DNA from: Lineus longissimus
Taxonomy: Eukaryota; Nemertea; Pilidiophora; Heteronemertea; Lineidae
Length of the DNA: 60,000 bases
NCBI RefSeq assembly: GCF_910592395.1
Contig: NC_088312.1
Location: forward strand, 20,965,292 to 21,025,291
Direction: 5' to 3'
A model generated the notes under the pieces. It had not been told where the DNA came from. It worked only from the letters and a program-made list of their open reading frames with translations, and ran no database searches. Below are positions 50,238 through 59,279 of this stretch, in pieces; within the stretch, counting starts at the first letter, position 1, and the number at the start of each line of letters is the position of its first letter. A program made the position numbers and the translations under genes.

Positions 50238-52139
50238 AATGCCTGATTAACTGCTTGGGGGTCAACTCTAAAATTAACATTCTATGTTTAAACATGTGCA
50301 AGTTGGGCAAGTCATTTTACCACATCTTACCCCAATAAGTCCACCCCCCACCCCCCCCCCCACCCCACCCCCTTTATAACGGTGATTAATAAACAGAGAA
50401 ACAGAGAAATGAAGAAATTGAGAACTTCCCCCATCGACTAGTTAGGCCTCGTCTCCCAATGCATTGCTACACAAAATCAGTACTTGTGTGCCAACAGCCA
50501 TTTTGTTTTGTTCAAAATGAAGTAGCATCAATTCAAAACAATTAAGGGGCGTATAGCCATGTAGCAAATCCTGACCTAGCTTGGACAGTTTCGACTGTGT
50601 ATTAGGTTATTAAAACCAGAGTCTTTCTATACAATCGCAAATTGAAACATACCTAACTGTCCGTGAGATAAAAGTCTGTCTTGATTTTAGCAACTCAAAG
50701 CGATTCTTGATATCCTTCAGGCAGTAAAAACATGTTTTTGTGAGAGAGATTGAGACGATGACTTTCCGAGTGAACCAAAATGGCGGATATGGCGTAAAAA
50801 GTTGGCTTGGGTGTACCACGTGATCCGAGAGAGCGCTGTCCCACCGCACGTCGTTCGAGACGGGCGGTGTCTTTGATGTTGAAACCAGTGACCAGACCCT
50901 TGTATAGAAAGACTCTGTTAAAACCAAGAAAACAACCACTAAAAACCAATCAACCAAGACTTTAGTTGGGCAATTTTAGACCTGGTAACCTCGTCCCTCC
51001 TGCTTGTTTGGTCCTGGGGACGAGGCTTGTTTCGTAAGGCGGGTAGCGTCTGGCAGGGCAACAGAGTCGAGAATATCGGAGATGAAATGCTTTATTTCTC
51101 ACGTCGGACTACGATCTACTGTTGACCGGGTATATCTAAAATACAGACTTTGCTAATTGAGACTGGACTGTGCTAAATACTCAACAAGGCAGAAATGAGA
51201 TATGAAGTGGGGGTGCAACTTCGCAGTACCAGGCTAGCATATTAGTCTATTTTCATGCCGTACATTATAGACATAGGTTTTAAGGCCTAACTACTCGATA
51301 TGGGAAGTTCTCGATTTCTTCATTTCTCAGTTTCTCTGTTTATTAATACCCCTTTATAACTGCAGGCTATAGAGCTTGTTAAAGGGCTTTCGAAATTTGG
51401 ACCCTTGTGTGTCAGGGTGTTAAAACTTGATTAGTACCAAGATAATCTTCTGTTGTGTAACACCACAATGTTATGGTAAATGTGATCTGGTCACATTCCA
51501 GAGTTTAACTAAGTAAGTTTGGCCAGACCGATATGAAAAACTGTTTATAGCACAAGAAAAGTAAAACGTCGAAGAGATGTTTGATGATATGCCCCCTCAC
51601 ATTCAGTCTCATCAAATAGGGATAGACTCTCGCGCTGCCCTGTGGGCTATTCATAATGACTTTACTGATAATCGAATGTGAAATGATTGTAGCATGCGCC
51701 ATGATCCAGTTGAAGTGAGATTAATTGTAAAATCTTGTCAATTGTGTTGGAGAGAATGAGGACGGATTGTGTTGTGCACCTGCTGCGTGCAAACTTTGCC
51801 TGAGGTTGGCAAAAAATGCATCTCAGGAAATCGTAAATTAGTCGTCTGACATGGTATTGAATTGAGAAGTCGTCATATCCAGTGCGGATACAGGGGACCA
51901 TGCGCATAAATTTTAGGAAAGGGTGCGCCCCTCTTTCACATGAGATTCTCAAAAAATGACTCAAGTACAACTTTTTCATGCGCAATTCGCGTATGGACTT
52001 TAGACAAAATCCCTCACAGCACATTGTTTCTTTACATTAAGTGATAAGGTGAGTTGTATCTCACAAACGTTTTCATCAAAGTACTGATTTCCAAATGTGG
52101 TAATCCAACCATGCTCAGTTCGCTCTCCTCTCGTTTCAG
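50238..52139 (+). other. KCNQ1 intron sequence up to the S5 exon
   Basis: Contains a C-rich simple repeat (50341-50372). The adjoining gagaaacagagaaatgaag at about 50393 is echoed in inverted orientation near 51318 (cttcatttctcagtttctct), and aagtctttctatac and tatagaaagactctg at about 50620 and 50903 form another inverted pair, so parts of 50390-51345 may be an undetermined inverted-repeat element. No exon besides the one starting at 52140. Confidence 0.5.
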
Positions 52140-52283
52140 GAACTTATAACCACGCTGTACATAGGATTTCTAGGTTTGATATTCTCGTCCTACTTTGTTT
52201 ACCTGGCTGAAAAAGATTCCGGTGGTGAAGATGGTACTGCCACTGATTTCACAAGCTATGCAGACGCCCTCTGGTGGGGAGTG
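52140..52283 (+). CDS. KCNQ1: KCNQ1 exon with S5, turret and pore helix (144 bp)
   Basis: The acceptor is ctcgtttcag and the donor is gtaagt. The 48 codons start [20 protein letters not shown], then YLAEKD, a 14-residue turret ([14 protein letters not shown]) and ADALWWGV. S5 and the pore helix are nearly invariant in the family. The turret is one residue longer than in human KCNQ1 (141-bp exon as I recall it) and lies on the extracellular face, where variation is tolerated. The next exon should open with the TVTTIGYGD filter; it was not seen between 52284 and the DIRS element and probably lies past the window end. Confidence 0.95.
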
Positions 52284-53134
52284 GTAAGTTTACGATTTCG
52301 TTTTGGCTTTTTCAGGTGCAAAAATTCTGTCAACGGTCCAATTTTCGAGTGCCAGTTCTTCAGTTGCTGCGACCTGCAACAGAGTCATGTCAACATAATA
52401 ATTGGTCTAGTGATGGCGGAAGATGCATCGTGACCAAAAGGAAGACACTCAGACACCCTGACCATTACTCTCCATCTACGGAGTCCTATCAGTCGTTTAT
52501 ACCCAGACGACCTTTGATACTAACTAACGTTGCTTCCACATTATATACAAACCCATTACCCGTCTGCCCATTTGCGAAAATCGGACGTCACCATGGCCAC
52601 ATAATGAAACTGATTGGCTCACATCAAACGCCCAATGAATGTTATAACCTCACCTGTCACGTCATCACGCTTTCTATGATTTGGTGAAAGGTCTTTTAAC
52701 ATACGAGGGGTAAATATTTTGTCGATGCGCTAGGGACTTCGTCAGTATAACTACCATGGTTGACTGAGGCTGCCCGGTGACATGAGCTGACCTCTGGGGC
52801 TGTCGAATCTGTGGATCTGTTCATGGCCTGTTCGTTCCATCGGATGTGGATGGATTCGCTCCACTCGAGAGGTAACCTGAGGCAACCTCATTCAACCATG
52901 TTAGTTATACTGATGAAGTTCAAGTGAATGAACGAAAAGTTTACACCAGGCAAATTTCACTGCTTGTGAAAAAGAACTTTCAGCAAATTCTCCATACCGA
53001 ACTGATGCATCTTTTTTGATCGATTTCTGTGTTGGCACCTGATTGACTGTTATCATTGTAAGAAACTTCACTTTGGTTATTCAATGAATCTGATTGGCTC
53101 AGCTCAAATGCCTACAGCAGATAGCATGTCTCTG
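52284..53134 (+). other. KCNQ1 intron after pore-helix exon, nothing recognised
   Basis: Begins with gtaagt. The expected filter exon was looked for here and not seen. Confidence 0.6.
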
Positions 53135-53490
53135 TCATGATATGACTCAGTAATTTCCATGGTAGTAGAGACATCTGTTGGTCACTTAGTGAAACTTAAT
53201 CTGGCCCACTTGTCTCCTGCCTGGCCTGATGACACATGAGCTAGATGTCCTGTTATGATATGACTCAGTAATTTCCATGATAGTAGAGACACCTGTTGGT
53301 CACTTAGTGAAACTTAATCTGGCCCACTTGTCTCCTGCCTGGCCTGATGACACATGAGCTAGATGTCCTGTTATGATATGACTCAGTAATTTCCATGATA
53401 GTAGAGACACCTGTTGGTCACTTAGTGAAACTTAATCTGGCCCACTTGTCTCCTGCCTGGCCTGATGACACATGAGCTAGATGTCCTGTT
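53135..53490. repeat. 118-bp tandem triplication
   Basis: tatgactcagtaatttccat occurs at 53141, 53259 and 53377, and the whole 118-bp unit between is repeated with one to three differences, so the expansion is recent. Confidence 0.95.
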
Positions 53491-54044
53491 AACTCCAGCT
53501 AATATCAAATCGACTGTAATTGGTAATTTGCCCGGGCCCTTGATAATTTGTTCCGGATAATCTATATCTTAAGCACGGACATACCCTGGACATGAAAATC
53601 CAATCCCAGCGAAAAACCCATACCTGCTATAAATACCCACCACTGAGCGAGCCTTATTTACTCAGTGTACTTTTATCGAGGTGCGGAGTTCTGGTAACAC
53701 CGGCACATAAAACGTCACTCTCTTCCGCAATTGCGATGACCATTCCGCTCAAATCGACATGATGTGCGGTGGACGTGAAAGCGGTTCATGAGGTGGGGTA
53801 ATAGGACTGTCCACGTAATTCAGAATGATGGCCAAAATCATTCTATTATTTGACGTGTTGAGGTGAAGGGCTATTGTGACGAGATGGGTGGTTTGGTGGC
53901 TTGGGAGCTGTCCAGGTGGAAACTGCCATTGCAGGAATCAACCCTGTCTAAATCCAGTCATATTACTTGCAATTTCATTATAGTCAAATTTGTCATTTTG
54001 ATGGAGTCGGGGCCGGGCCGTAAGCAAAGCATCAGGTACCGACA
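53491..54044 (+). other. KCNQ1 intron sequence, nothing recognised
   Basis: No exon or element recognised between the 118-bp repeats and the 19-bp array. Confidence 0.5.
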
Positions 54045-54165
54045 AAACAATCTCACGACTACCATACAATCTCACGACTACCATACAATTGCACAACTAC
54101 CATACAATCTCATGACTACCATACAATCTCACGACTACCATACAATCTCACAACTACCATACTGT
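54045..54165. repeat. 19-bp tandem repeat, about 6 units
   Basis: Units of caatctcacgactaccata repeat six times with single-base variants (ttgcacaactaccatac, ctcatgactaccatac). The array ends about 25 bp before the DIRS-B left terminus. Confidence 0.93.
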
Positions 54166-54655
54166 TTCGACACATTCTCAAATTCCAACGATTTTATGTC
54201 GTTCATACTCTACCCAGGTCAGACTTTTGCATATGTACTCATATCGGATCTACCCGAGGAATTATTTAACTAATTACATTAGAAAATAACCAGCCAGTTC
54301 ACAAGGCTACGTCCAGGCGGCGCCCCTGTACAGCCCATCAACCGTGCAAGCCGCCATATTGCCAGTACTTTTTCCTCGGCGCCTTGTATCACAAGCACCG
54401 AGTTTCTGCTGCTGTTTGCGTTGATTCCCCCGCTACAGTATTGAGAAGGATCCTCCCCCGGACGTCCGTTTTGGAGCTGCCGATTTCAGGAAGCGGGTGA
54501 GACCATTCCTTTACCCATCTTTCTCTGAATTCGTCACTTAGAACGCTTTTTCTTCGCCGTTCTCCCAAAAATTTTTCTCGCTCCAGGCTCCGGTCACGTG
54601 ACCAAATAAATCCAAGTTTTTCTTATCGTTCACTTTCTTTGTGTGGCCTCTCAAG

Positions 54656-57163
54656 ATGCTGGCTCTGCCGCTCTTGTTAGCGTCCTTCTTGTCCTTATTG
54701 GGCTTTCCAGCCCTCTTATTGGGCCTGTTACCCTTCTGGGTATTCAGGTGCCCGGGTGCCGGTGTATCGGGGATTATTAGTCCCCGTCCCGGTTCGTCCC
54801 CGGCTCGCCAGTCCGCCCCGTCGGACTCGGCGACTGCGGTTTCGTCCGCTGCCGGGACGCTGCCTTCTGCTTCTCCGGCCCCTCGGCCGTCGAAGAAGCA
54901 GAAGCCGACCCGGAGAGGCCCCAGAAAGTCTGGTGCGGCCTCTTCTAAGTCCCCCTCCGCTGTTTCTTCTCAGCGGGGGCGAGGCCCCCGGAGCTCTGGC
55001 GCCGTTTCGGCGCCCGACTCCGGGGCTCGGGCCGGGCACCCTCCATTCGGAGGTGTGCCCCCCGGGTTCTCTCCTAGGTTGAGCGCCGGTGACCCCCTCA
55101 TCGGGGCGCCCCCTAGGGAGATTGGCTCCTCCCCCCTTTCACAGGGGGTCGAAGTGAGCGGGACTCTGGACGCTTTGCGTCCCGATCCCCTGGGCGTGGA
55201 GCATACCCCGCTGGAGGCAGACCTCCTGATCCAGGAACTCCTCCGGCTACCGGCCGTGGAGTCCTTAGTCACGTCTAAGCCCCCACCTGGCCGGGTTTCC
55301 TCCGCCCTCCCCCGTCGGGACCCCCCTGCTGCGGCATTGGGTCGTCCCCCGTCCTCCTCCGGGTTGGATGTGCCTCCGGCAGTGTCTTCGGTGGTGACTG
55401 TCTCGTCAGATCACACCGTCACATCTGGCCGCTCTGAGGCGACGGGGCGTATCCCATCGGGTTATGAGGCCTGGCAGGCGGCTCACCCCAATTTCCGTCC
55501 CCTTCTGAGGACGTCGACCGCCTCCCCGTGGGTTACTGCAGACTCGGGCGTCACCCCCCCTGTTCTGCCGCCCCCTCTTGTCTCGCACGGAGGTGACCTA
55601 CCCCCCTGGGGTAGGGGTGCGACAATGGGGCATTACGTCCGTTCTAGAGACCCTAGGGTCTGTCCGGACGTCGGGAGGGTTCGCCCCACGATTTCGCCGG
55701 TGCGACCCCGTCCCTCCCTGTCTGGCTCTGCGGGTCTGAGCTCCACCCCCTTTGTGGTGAGTAGCCCCCCGCCATCCCTGCCTGCCCCAGGTATGTCCAG
55801 ACAGGATCCCCGGCCTATCGCACCGGGCCTTACGGCCCAGCAGCGTCAGGTCCTGCAGAGTTGGGCTGCCCATCTGGAGACCAAAAATCTCTCAGATAGG
55901 GCCCCTCAGCAGCAGGCCGGGAGACCAGTGGCCTTTGAGCTGCCCCAAGTCCCCATGGAGGTCGACTATCAATTCGATGAGTCGCAATCTTCCATCGGGC
56001 AGGCCCCTCAGGCTGACTGCCCCTCTGGAACAGAGGACCCCACCATTGTGGCTGGGATGCGCGATCTTCGCGCGCTCGTCCGGCAGTTCGTGCCGACCGA
56101 GCATTGTCCTCTCCCGCCGGTCAACCCCGCGCTCGGCCGTGCTCCCTTCGATCTTTTCGGGGATGCCGACGAGCCGGACTTGGCTGCCGTGCCGGACCGG
56201 GCACTCGATGAGTTGCCCCCCTCCCCTGCCTTGATCAGAGCCTCTCATTGGCTCGATTCAACGCTTAGGGACACGGCGCCGTCCTGCGGGGGCCACCAGC
56301 GCTCCCTGGTCTCGACTTTGCCGTCGACTGGACCGGGAGCCTGGACGAAGGCGGGGAAGCGCTTCACGGCCACTTCCCCTCACAGTCCTTCGTATAGGCC
56401 AGAATACTATAGAGTATCGCCGTCGGGGACTGACCCGGTCTCACTCATCCCCTTGAGGGATGATGTGCAGCTCGCCGGGTTGGTCGTTCCGAAAGTCCTC
56501 ACGTCTGCTCCTATGAGGGATGCCAAGAACGATGAGGCCCTGGCCAAGGAGACGCAGTCGGTGTTATCGTACGCCGACTTGACGCTCTGTGCCCTGTCCA
56601 GGTCGTTGGCTGCGGACGCCACGGATGAGCAACGCATCCTGGCTATGTCCTTACAGCAGTCACTGCAACATGCCAGTGACTTAGCTGCCAAACAAGCAGC
56701 CAACGCGGTGCTGAAGCGCCGGGACCTCCTCATCGAGGGGCTGAGTGTGGTCCGCGCCCAGTTTCTGCGCGGGGCCTTGCGGACCGCCCCTTTGGGCGGT
56801 CCCTTCTTATTCCACGATTCGCTGCCTGATACCTTAGGGGCTCAGCGCGAGTCGGATAAGAGTCGTGAGGGGGACCCTCCTCCCCCCAGACAGGCCCCCC
56901 GCCCGCGTTCCTCTTCATGGTCCGCGGGCCGGGGACGTCAGCCGGAGTTTAGACGCCCCCGGGGTGCGTCGGCCTCTCGTGGGCCCTCGGCCTCGCAGGG
57001 CTCCTCCGGGTCTTTTCGTCCCCGAGGGCAGACAGAAGCTGCGGCTCCAGCCCGCCCCTCCAATAAGCGCCACCGCTCCTCAGGTCAGGGCGGAGGTGGC
57101 GGGCAGCCCAAGCGCCCCTTCCGGCCACAACAGCGGAAGGGTCGCGGGGGCAGGCGTCGGTGA
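54656..57163 (+). CDS. DIRS-B ORF1, Gag-like protein (835 aa)
   Basis: The first ATG, at 54656, gives MLALPLLLASFLSLLGFPAL, which aligns with the start of the DIRS-A protein; an in-frame GTG 15 bp upstream is less likely. Residues 1-30 form a hydrophobic segment, about 40-450 are Pro/Ser/Arg-rich and probably disordered, and about 460-730 hold the core shared with DIRS-A (GMRDLRALVRQFVP, DDVQLAGLV, LSYADLTL, GALRTAP). The C-terminal 120 residues are Gly/Arg/Pro/Ser-rich with RGG-like and RPR runs and end RKGRGGRRR; no zinc knuckle. Likely RNA-binding structural protein. The stop is TGA followed by CTT. Confidence 0.83.
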   Translation: MLALPLLLASFLSLLGFPALLLGLLPFWVFRCPGAGVSGIISPRPGSSPARQSAPSDSATAVSSAAGTLPSASPAPRPSKKQKPTRRGPRKSGAASSKSPSAVSSQRGRGPRSSGAVSAPDSGARAGHPPFGGVPPGFSPRLSAGDPLIGAPPREIGSSPLSQGVEVSGTLDALRPDPLGVEHTPLEADLLIQELLRLPAVESLVTSKPPPGRVSSALPRRDPPAAALGRPPSSSGLDVPPAVSSVVTVSSDHTVTSGRSEATGRIPSGYEAWQAAHPNFRPLLRTSTASPWVTADSGVTPPVLPPPLVSHGGDLPPWGRGATMGHYVRSRDPRVCPDVGRVRPTISPVRPRPSLSGSAGLSSTPFVVSSPPPSLPAPGMSRQDPRPIAPGLTAQQRQVLQSWAAHLETKNLSDRAPQQQAGRPVAFELPQVPMEVDYQFDESQSSIGQAPQADCPSGTEDPTIVAGMRDLRALVRQFVPTEHCPLPPVNPALGRAPFDLFGDADEPDLAAVPDRALDELPPSPALIRASHWLDSTLRDTAPSCGGHQRSLVSTLPSTGPGAWTKAGKRFTATSPHSPSYRPEYYRVSPSGTDPVSLIPLRDDVQLAGLVVPKVLTSAPMRDAKNDEALAKETQSVLSYADLTLCALSRSLAADATDEQRILAMSLQQSLQHASDLAAKQAANAVLKRRDLLIEGLSVVRAQFLRGALRTAPLGGPFLFHDSLPDTLGAQRESDKSREGDPPPPRQAPRPRSSSWSAGRGRQPEFRRPRGASASRGPSASQGSSGSFRPRGQTEAAAPARPSNKRHRSSGQGGGGGQPKRPFRPQQRKGRGGRRR

Positions 57164-59279
57164 CTTGTCACCTTCTCCTCGGGCGCTAATAGGCGACACT
57201 CCCTCGGACTCTGTCGTTGGGGGCCGACTGCGCCATTTCGCAGCCTTTTGGGTCGGATGGTGTCAAAAAGGCTCCCCAGTCCCGGACATGCTCCGGCACG
57301 GGGTTCGCCTCGATTTTGCCCATCCTCCCCCAACGACATCGACTCCCCACCCGGTATCCCCCCCCGTGGACCCGGCCAGGGCCGAAGCCCTTCGGTCCGA
57401 GGTCAACTCCCTCCTCCAGAAGGAGGCTGTCACGGTGGTGGAAGACCACTCCTCCCCGGGCTTTTACAGCCACATCTTCTTGGTTCCGAAGAAGTCGGGA
57501 AAATGGAGATTGGTCATAGACCTGTCCAGCCTGAACCGGTTCCTCAGGGTACCCAGTTTCAGGATGGAAACAACAAGGTCAGTGGCAACAGCGGTGCAGC
57601 CCGACGATTGGGCCGTCTCCATGGACTTGCAGGATGCGTATTTTCACATCCCAGTCCATCCAGACTTTCAACATTTCCTTCGCTTTTACTTCGAAGGCAA
57701 AATTTATCAGTTTCAGGCCTTGCCTTTCGGCCTGGCTTCCGCTCCGCTTATTTTCACAACCGTCGTCAGGGCGTTCGCCGCCCCGTTTCACGCCTTGGGC
57801 TTCAAGCTCCATTGCTACTTAGACGACTGGCTGCTGCGTTGCCAATCCCGTCCCCGTCTTCTCAAGCAGACTCGGTTCTTGCTCAAGACGGCGACCCAGG
57901 CCGGGTGGATAACAAACTTAGAAAAATCCGAGCTAGACCCGTCTCAGGATTTTGTCTTCGTGGGAGTACGTTTCCGTACCAGAGAGGGCCTCATGTCCCC
58001 ACCTCAGGACCGGGTCACCAAGATCCGGTCTCTGATTCGGGCTTTCCGTCGTCGAGACAGCGCCACAGCCAGACAGTTCCTGTCCCTGCTGGGCCTGCTC
58101 AATTCGGCGGCGGACCAGGTTCCTCTCGGTCGCCTGTATATGCGCCCCCTCCAGCTCCTCCTACTCTCGAGTTGGCGCCCCTTCTCGGACCCACTCGATC
58201 GAGCAGTAGCACTCCCTTCCATGCTACTGGAGGACGTTTGGAGGTTCTGGGGGACGGGGACGGAGCTCCTCCGCGGGGTGCAGCTCCGTCCGTTACCCCC
58301 CCAGATGTCCCTCTTCACGGACGCCTCCCTCTTCGGATGGGGGGCTCACCTGAACGAGGGCGACCTGACCACCAAGGGCACGTGGTCAGGGGAGGAGTCT
58401 CGCCTTTCGATCAATATTCTCGAAATGCAGGCTGTCATCCTAGCCGTGAAGGCCTTTTCGTCCCGGTTACGGGGTCACAGGGTATCTCTGTTCTCCGACA
58501 ACTCGACTGTCGTCGCCTATATTCGGAGACAAGGGGGAACGAGGTCCGACACTCTGTGTCGTCTGACATGGGACCTCCTACAATTTTGTCGTCGGCTGGA
58601 CATCCAGCTCTTCCCCCGTCACATCCCCGGAAAGAGGAACATCCTGGCGGATGCTCTCTCCAGAGCCGATCGCTTAGTCCAGACCGAGTGGACCCTCCAT
58701 CAGGAGATTGTGTCCCGGCTGGCCGGGATGTGGGATGCGCCGATTGTGGACCTTTTCGCCACTCGCCTCAACAAGAGATTCACCCTGTATTACTCCCCTC
58801 TCCCGGACGACGAGGCCTTGGGAGTAGACAGCCTGTCGGCCTCCTGGGACGGCCTCAATGCTTATGCATTCCCGCCAACCCCTCTGTTGCTGCCGGTTCT
58901 GAACAAAGTGGCCTCATCGCGCGTCAGGCTTTGCCTGATCGCCCCTTGTTGGCCGAACCAAGCTTGGTTCCCGGTGTTGCTGGAGCTCCTGACGGACCAC
59001 CCCCGCAGATTGCCGGAGTGGGACCGCCTGCTATATCACCCGATAGGCCGGGTCTACCATCAGGACCCTTCTTTCTACAGGCTTCACGCCTGGAGACTAT
59101 CGGGCATTTCCTCCGAGAGAGAGGCTTTTCGGAGGACGTTATCCGAAAAGTCGCTCAGCCTCAGAGACAGTCTACCCTTACATCATACGACAGTAAGTGG
59201 CTCGTCTTTCGAGACTGGTGCGGAGAGCACGGAGTTTCTCCGATCGCTCCCACTCTTCCCAACTTCCTCGATTTCCTAA
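56865..59279 (+). CDS. DIRS-B reverse transcriptase-RNase H, intact frame
   Basis: The frame is +1 relative to ORF1 and overlaps its end. It has no ATG before conserved sequence: 56865 is GTG, and similarity with DIRS-A begins about 57215 (VVGGRLRHFAAFW). RT motifs: GFYSHIFLVPKKSG, RLVIDLSSLN, VSMDLQDAYFHIPVHPDF, LPFGLASAP and YLDD at 57816-57827. RNase H: SLFTDASLFGWG, ILEMQA, LFSDNST and ILADALSR give the four acidic residues. After it comes VDLFATRLNKRF with LNAYAFPP, which resembles a degenerate Dam-type methyltransferase segment. The C-terminal part overlaps the recombinase frame. It copies the element RNA into DNA in the classical DIRS model. The lack of an ATG suggests frameshifting from ORF1 or unusual initiation. 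Confidence 0.9.
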   Translation: MRGTLLPPDRPPARVPLHGPRAGDVSRSLDAPGVRRPLVGPRPRRAPPGLFVPEGRQKLRLQPAPPISATAPQVRAEVAGSPSAPSGHNSGRVAGAGVGDLSPSPRALIGDTPSDSVVGGRLRHFAAFWVGWCQKGSPVPDMLRHGVRLDFAHPPPTTSTPHPVSPPVDPARAEALRSEVNSLLQKEAVTVVEDHSSPGFYSHIFLVPKKSGKWRLVIDLSSLNRFLRVPSFRMETTRSVATAVQPDDWAVSMDLQDAYFHIPVHPDFQHFLRFYFEGKIYQFQALPFGLASAPLIFTTVVRAFAAPFHALGFKLHCYLDDWLLRCQSRPRLLKQTRFLLKTATQAGWITNLEKSELDPSQDFVFVGVRFRTREGLMSPPQDRVTKIRSLIRAFRRRDSATARQFLSLLGLLNSAADQVPLGRLYMRPLQLLLLSSWRPFSDPLDRAVALPSMLLEDVWRFWGTGTELLRGVQLRPLPPQMSLFTDASLFGWGAHLNEGDLTTKGTWSGEESRLSINILEMQAVILAVKAFSSRLRGHRVSLFSDNSTVVAYIRRQGGTRSDTLCRLTWDLLQFCRRLDIQLFPRHIPGKRNILADALSRADRLVQTEWTLHQEIVSRLAGMWDAPIVDLFATRLNKRFTLYYSPLPDDEALGVDSLSASWDGLNAYAFPPTPLLLPVLNKVASSRVRLCLIAPCWPNQAWFPVLLELLTDHPRRLPEWDRLLYHPIGRVYHQDPSFYRLHAWRLSGISSEREAFRRTLSEKSLSLRDSLPLHHTTVSGSSFETGAESTEFLRSLPLFPTSSIS

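Noticed and set aside
50341-50372. C-rich run considered as a regulatory or G-quadruplex site
   Set aside because: It is a simple low-complexity repeat with nothing around it to suggest function.
52284-54190. Search for the KCNQ1 filter exon (TIGYGD)
   Set aside because: No such sequence was seen in any + frame; the exon is assumed to lie beyond the window.
53863-54273. 136-codon + strand frame
   Set aside because: It runs through the 19-bp tandem array and across the DIRS-B left terminus, so it is an artefact of repeats.
54728-57473. Several minus-strand frames of 60-118 codons under DIRS-B
   Set aside because: Shadows of GC-rich ORF1 and RT sequence with no recognisable content; the same holds for minus-strand frames under DIRS-A.
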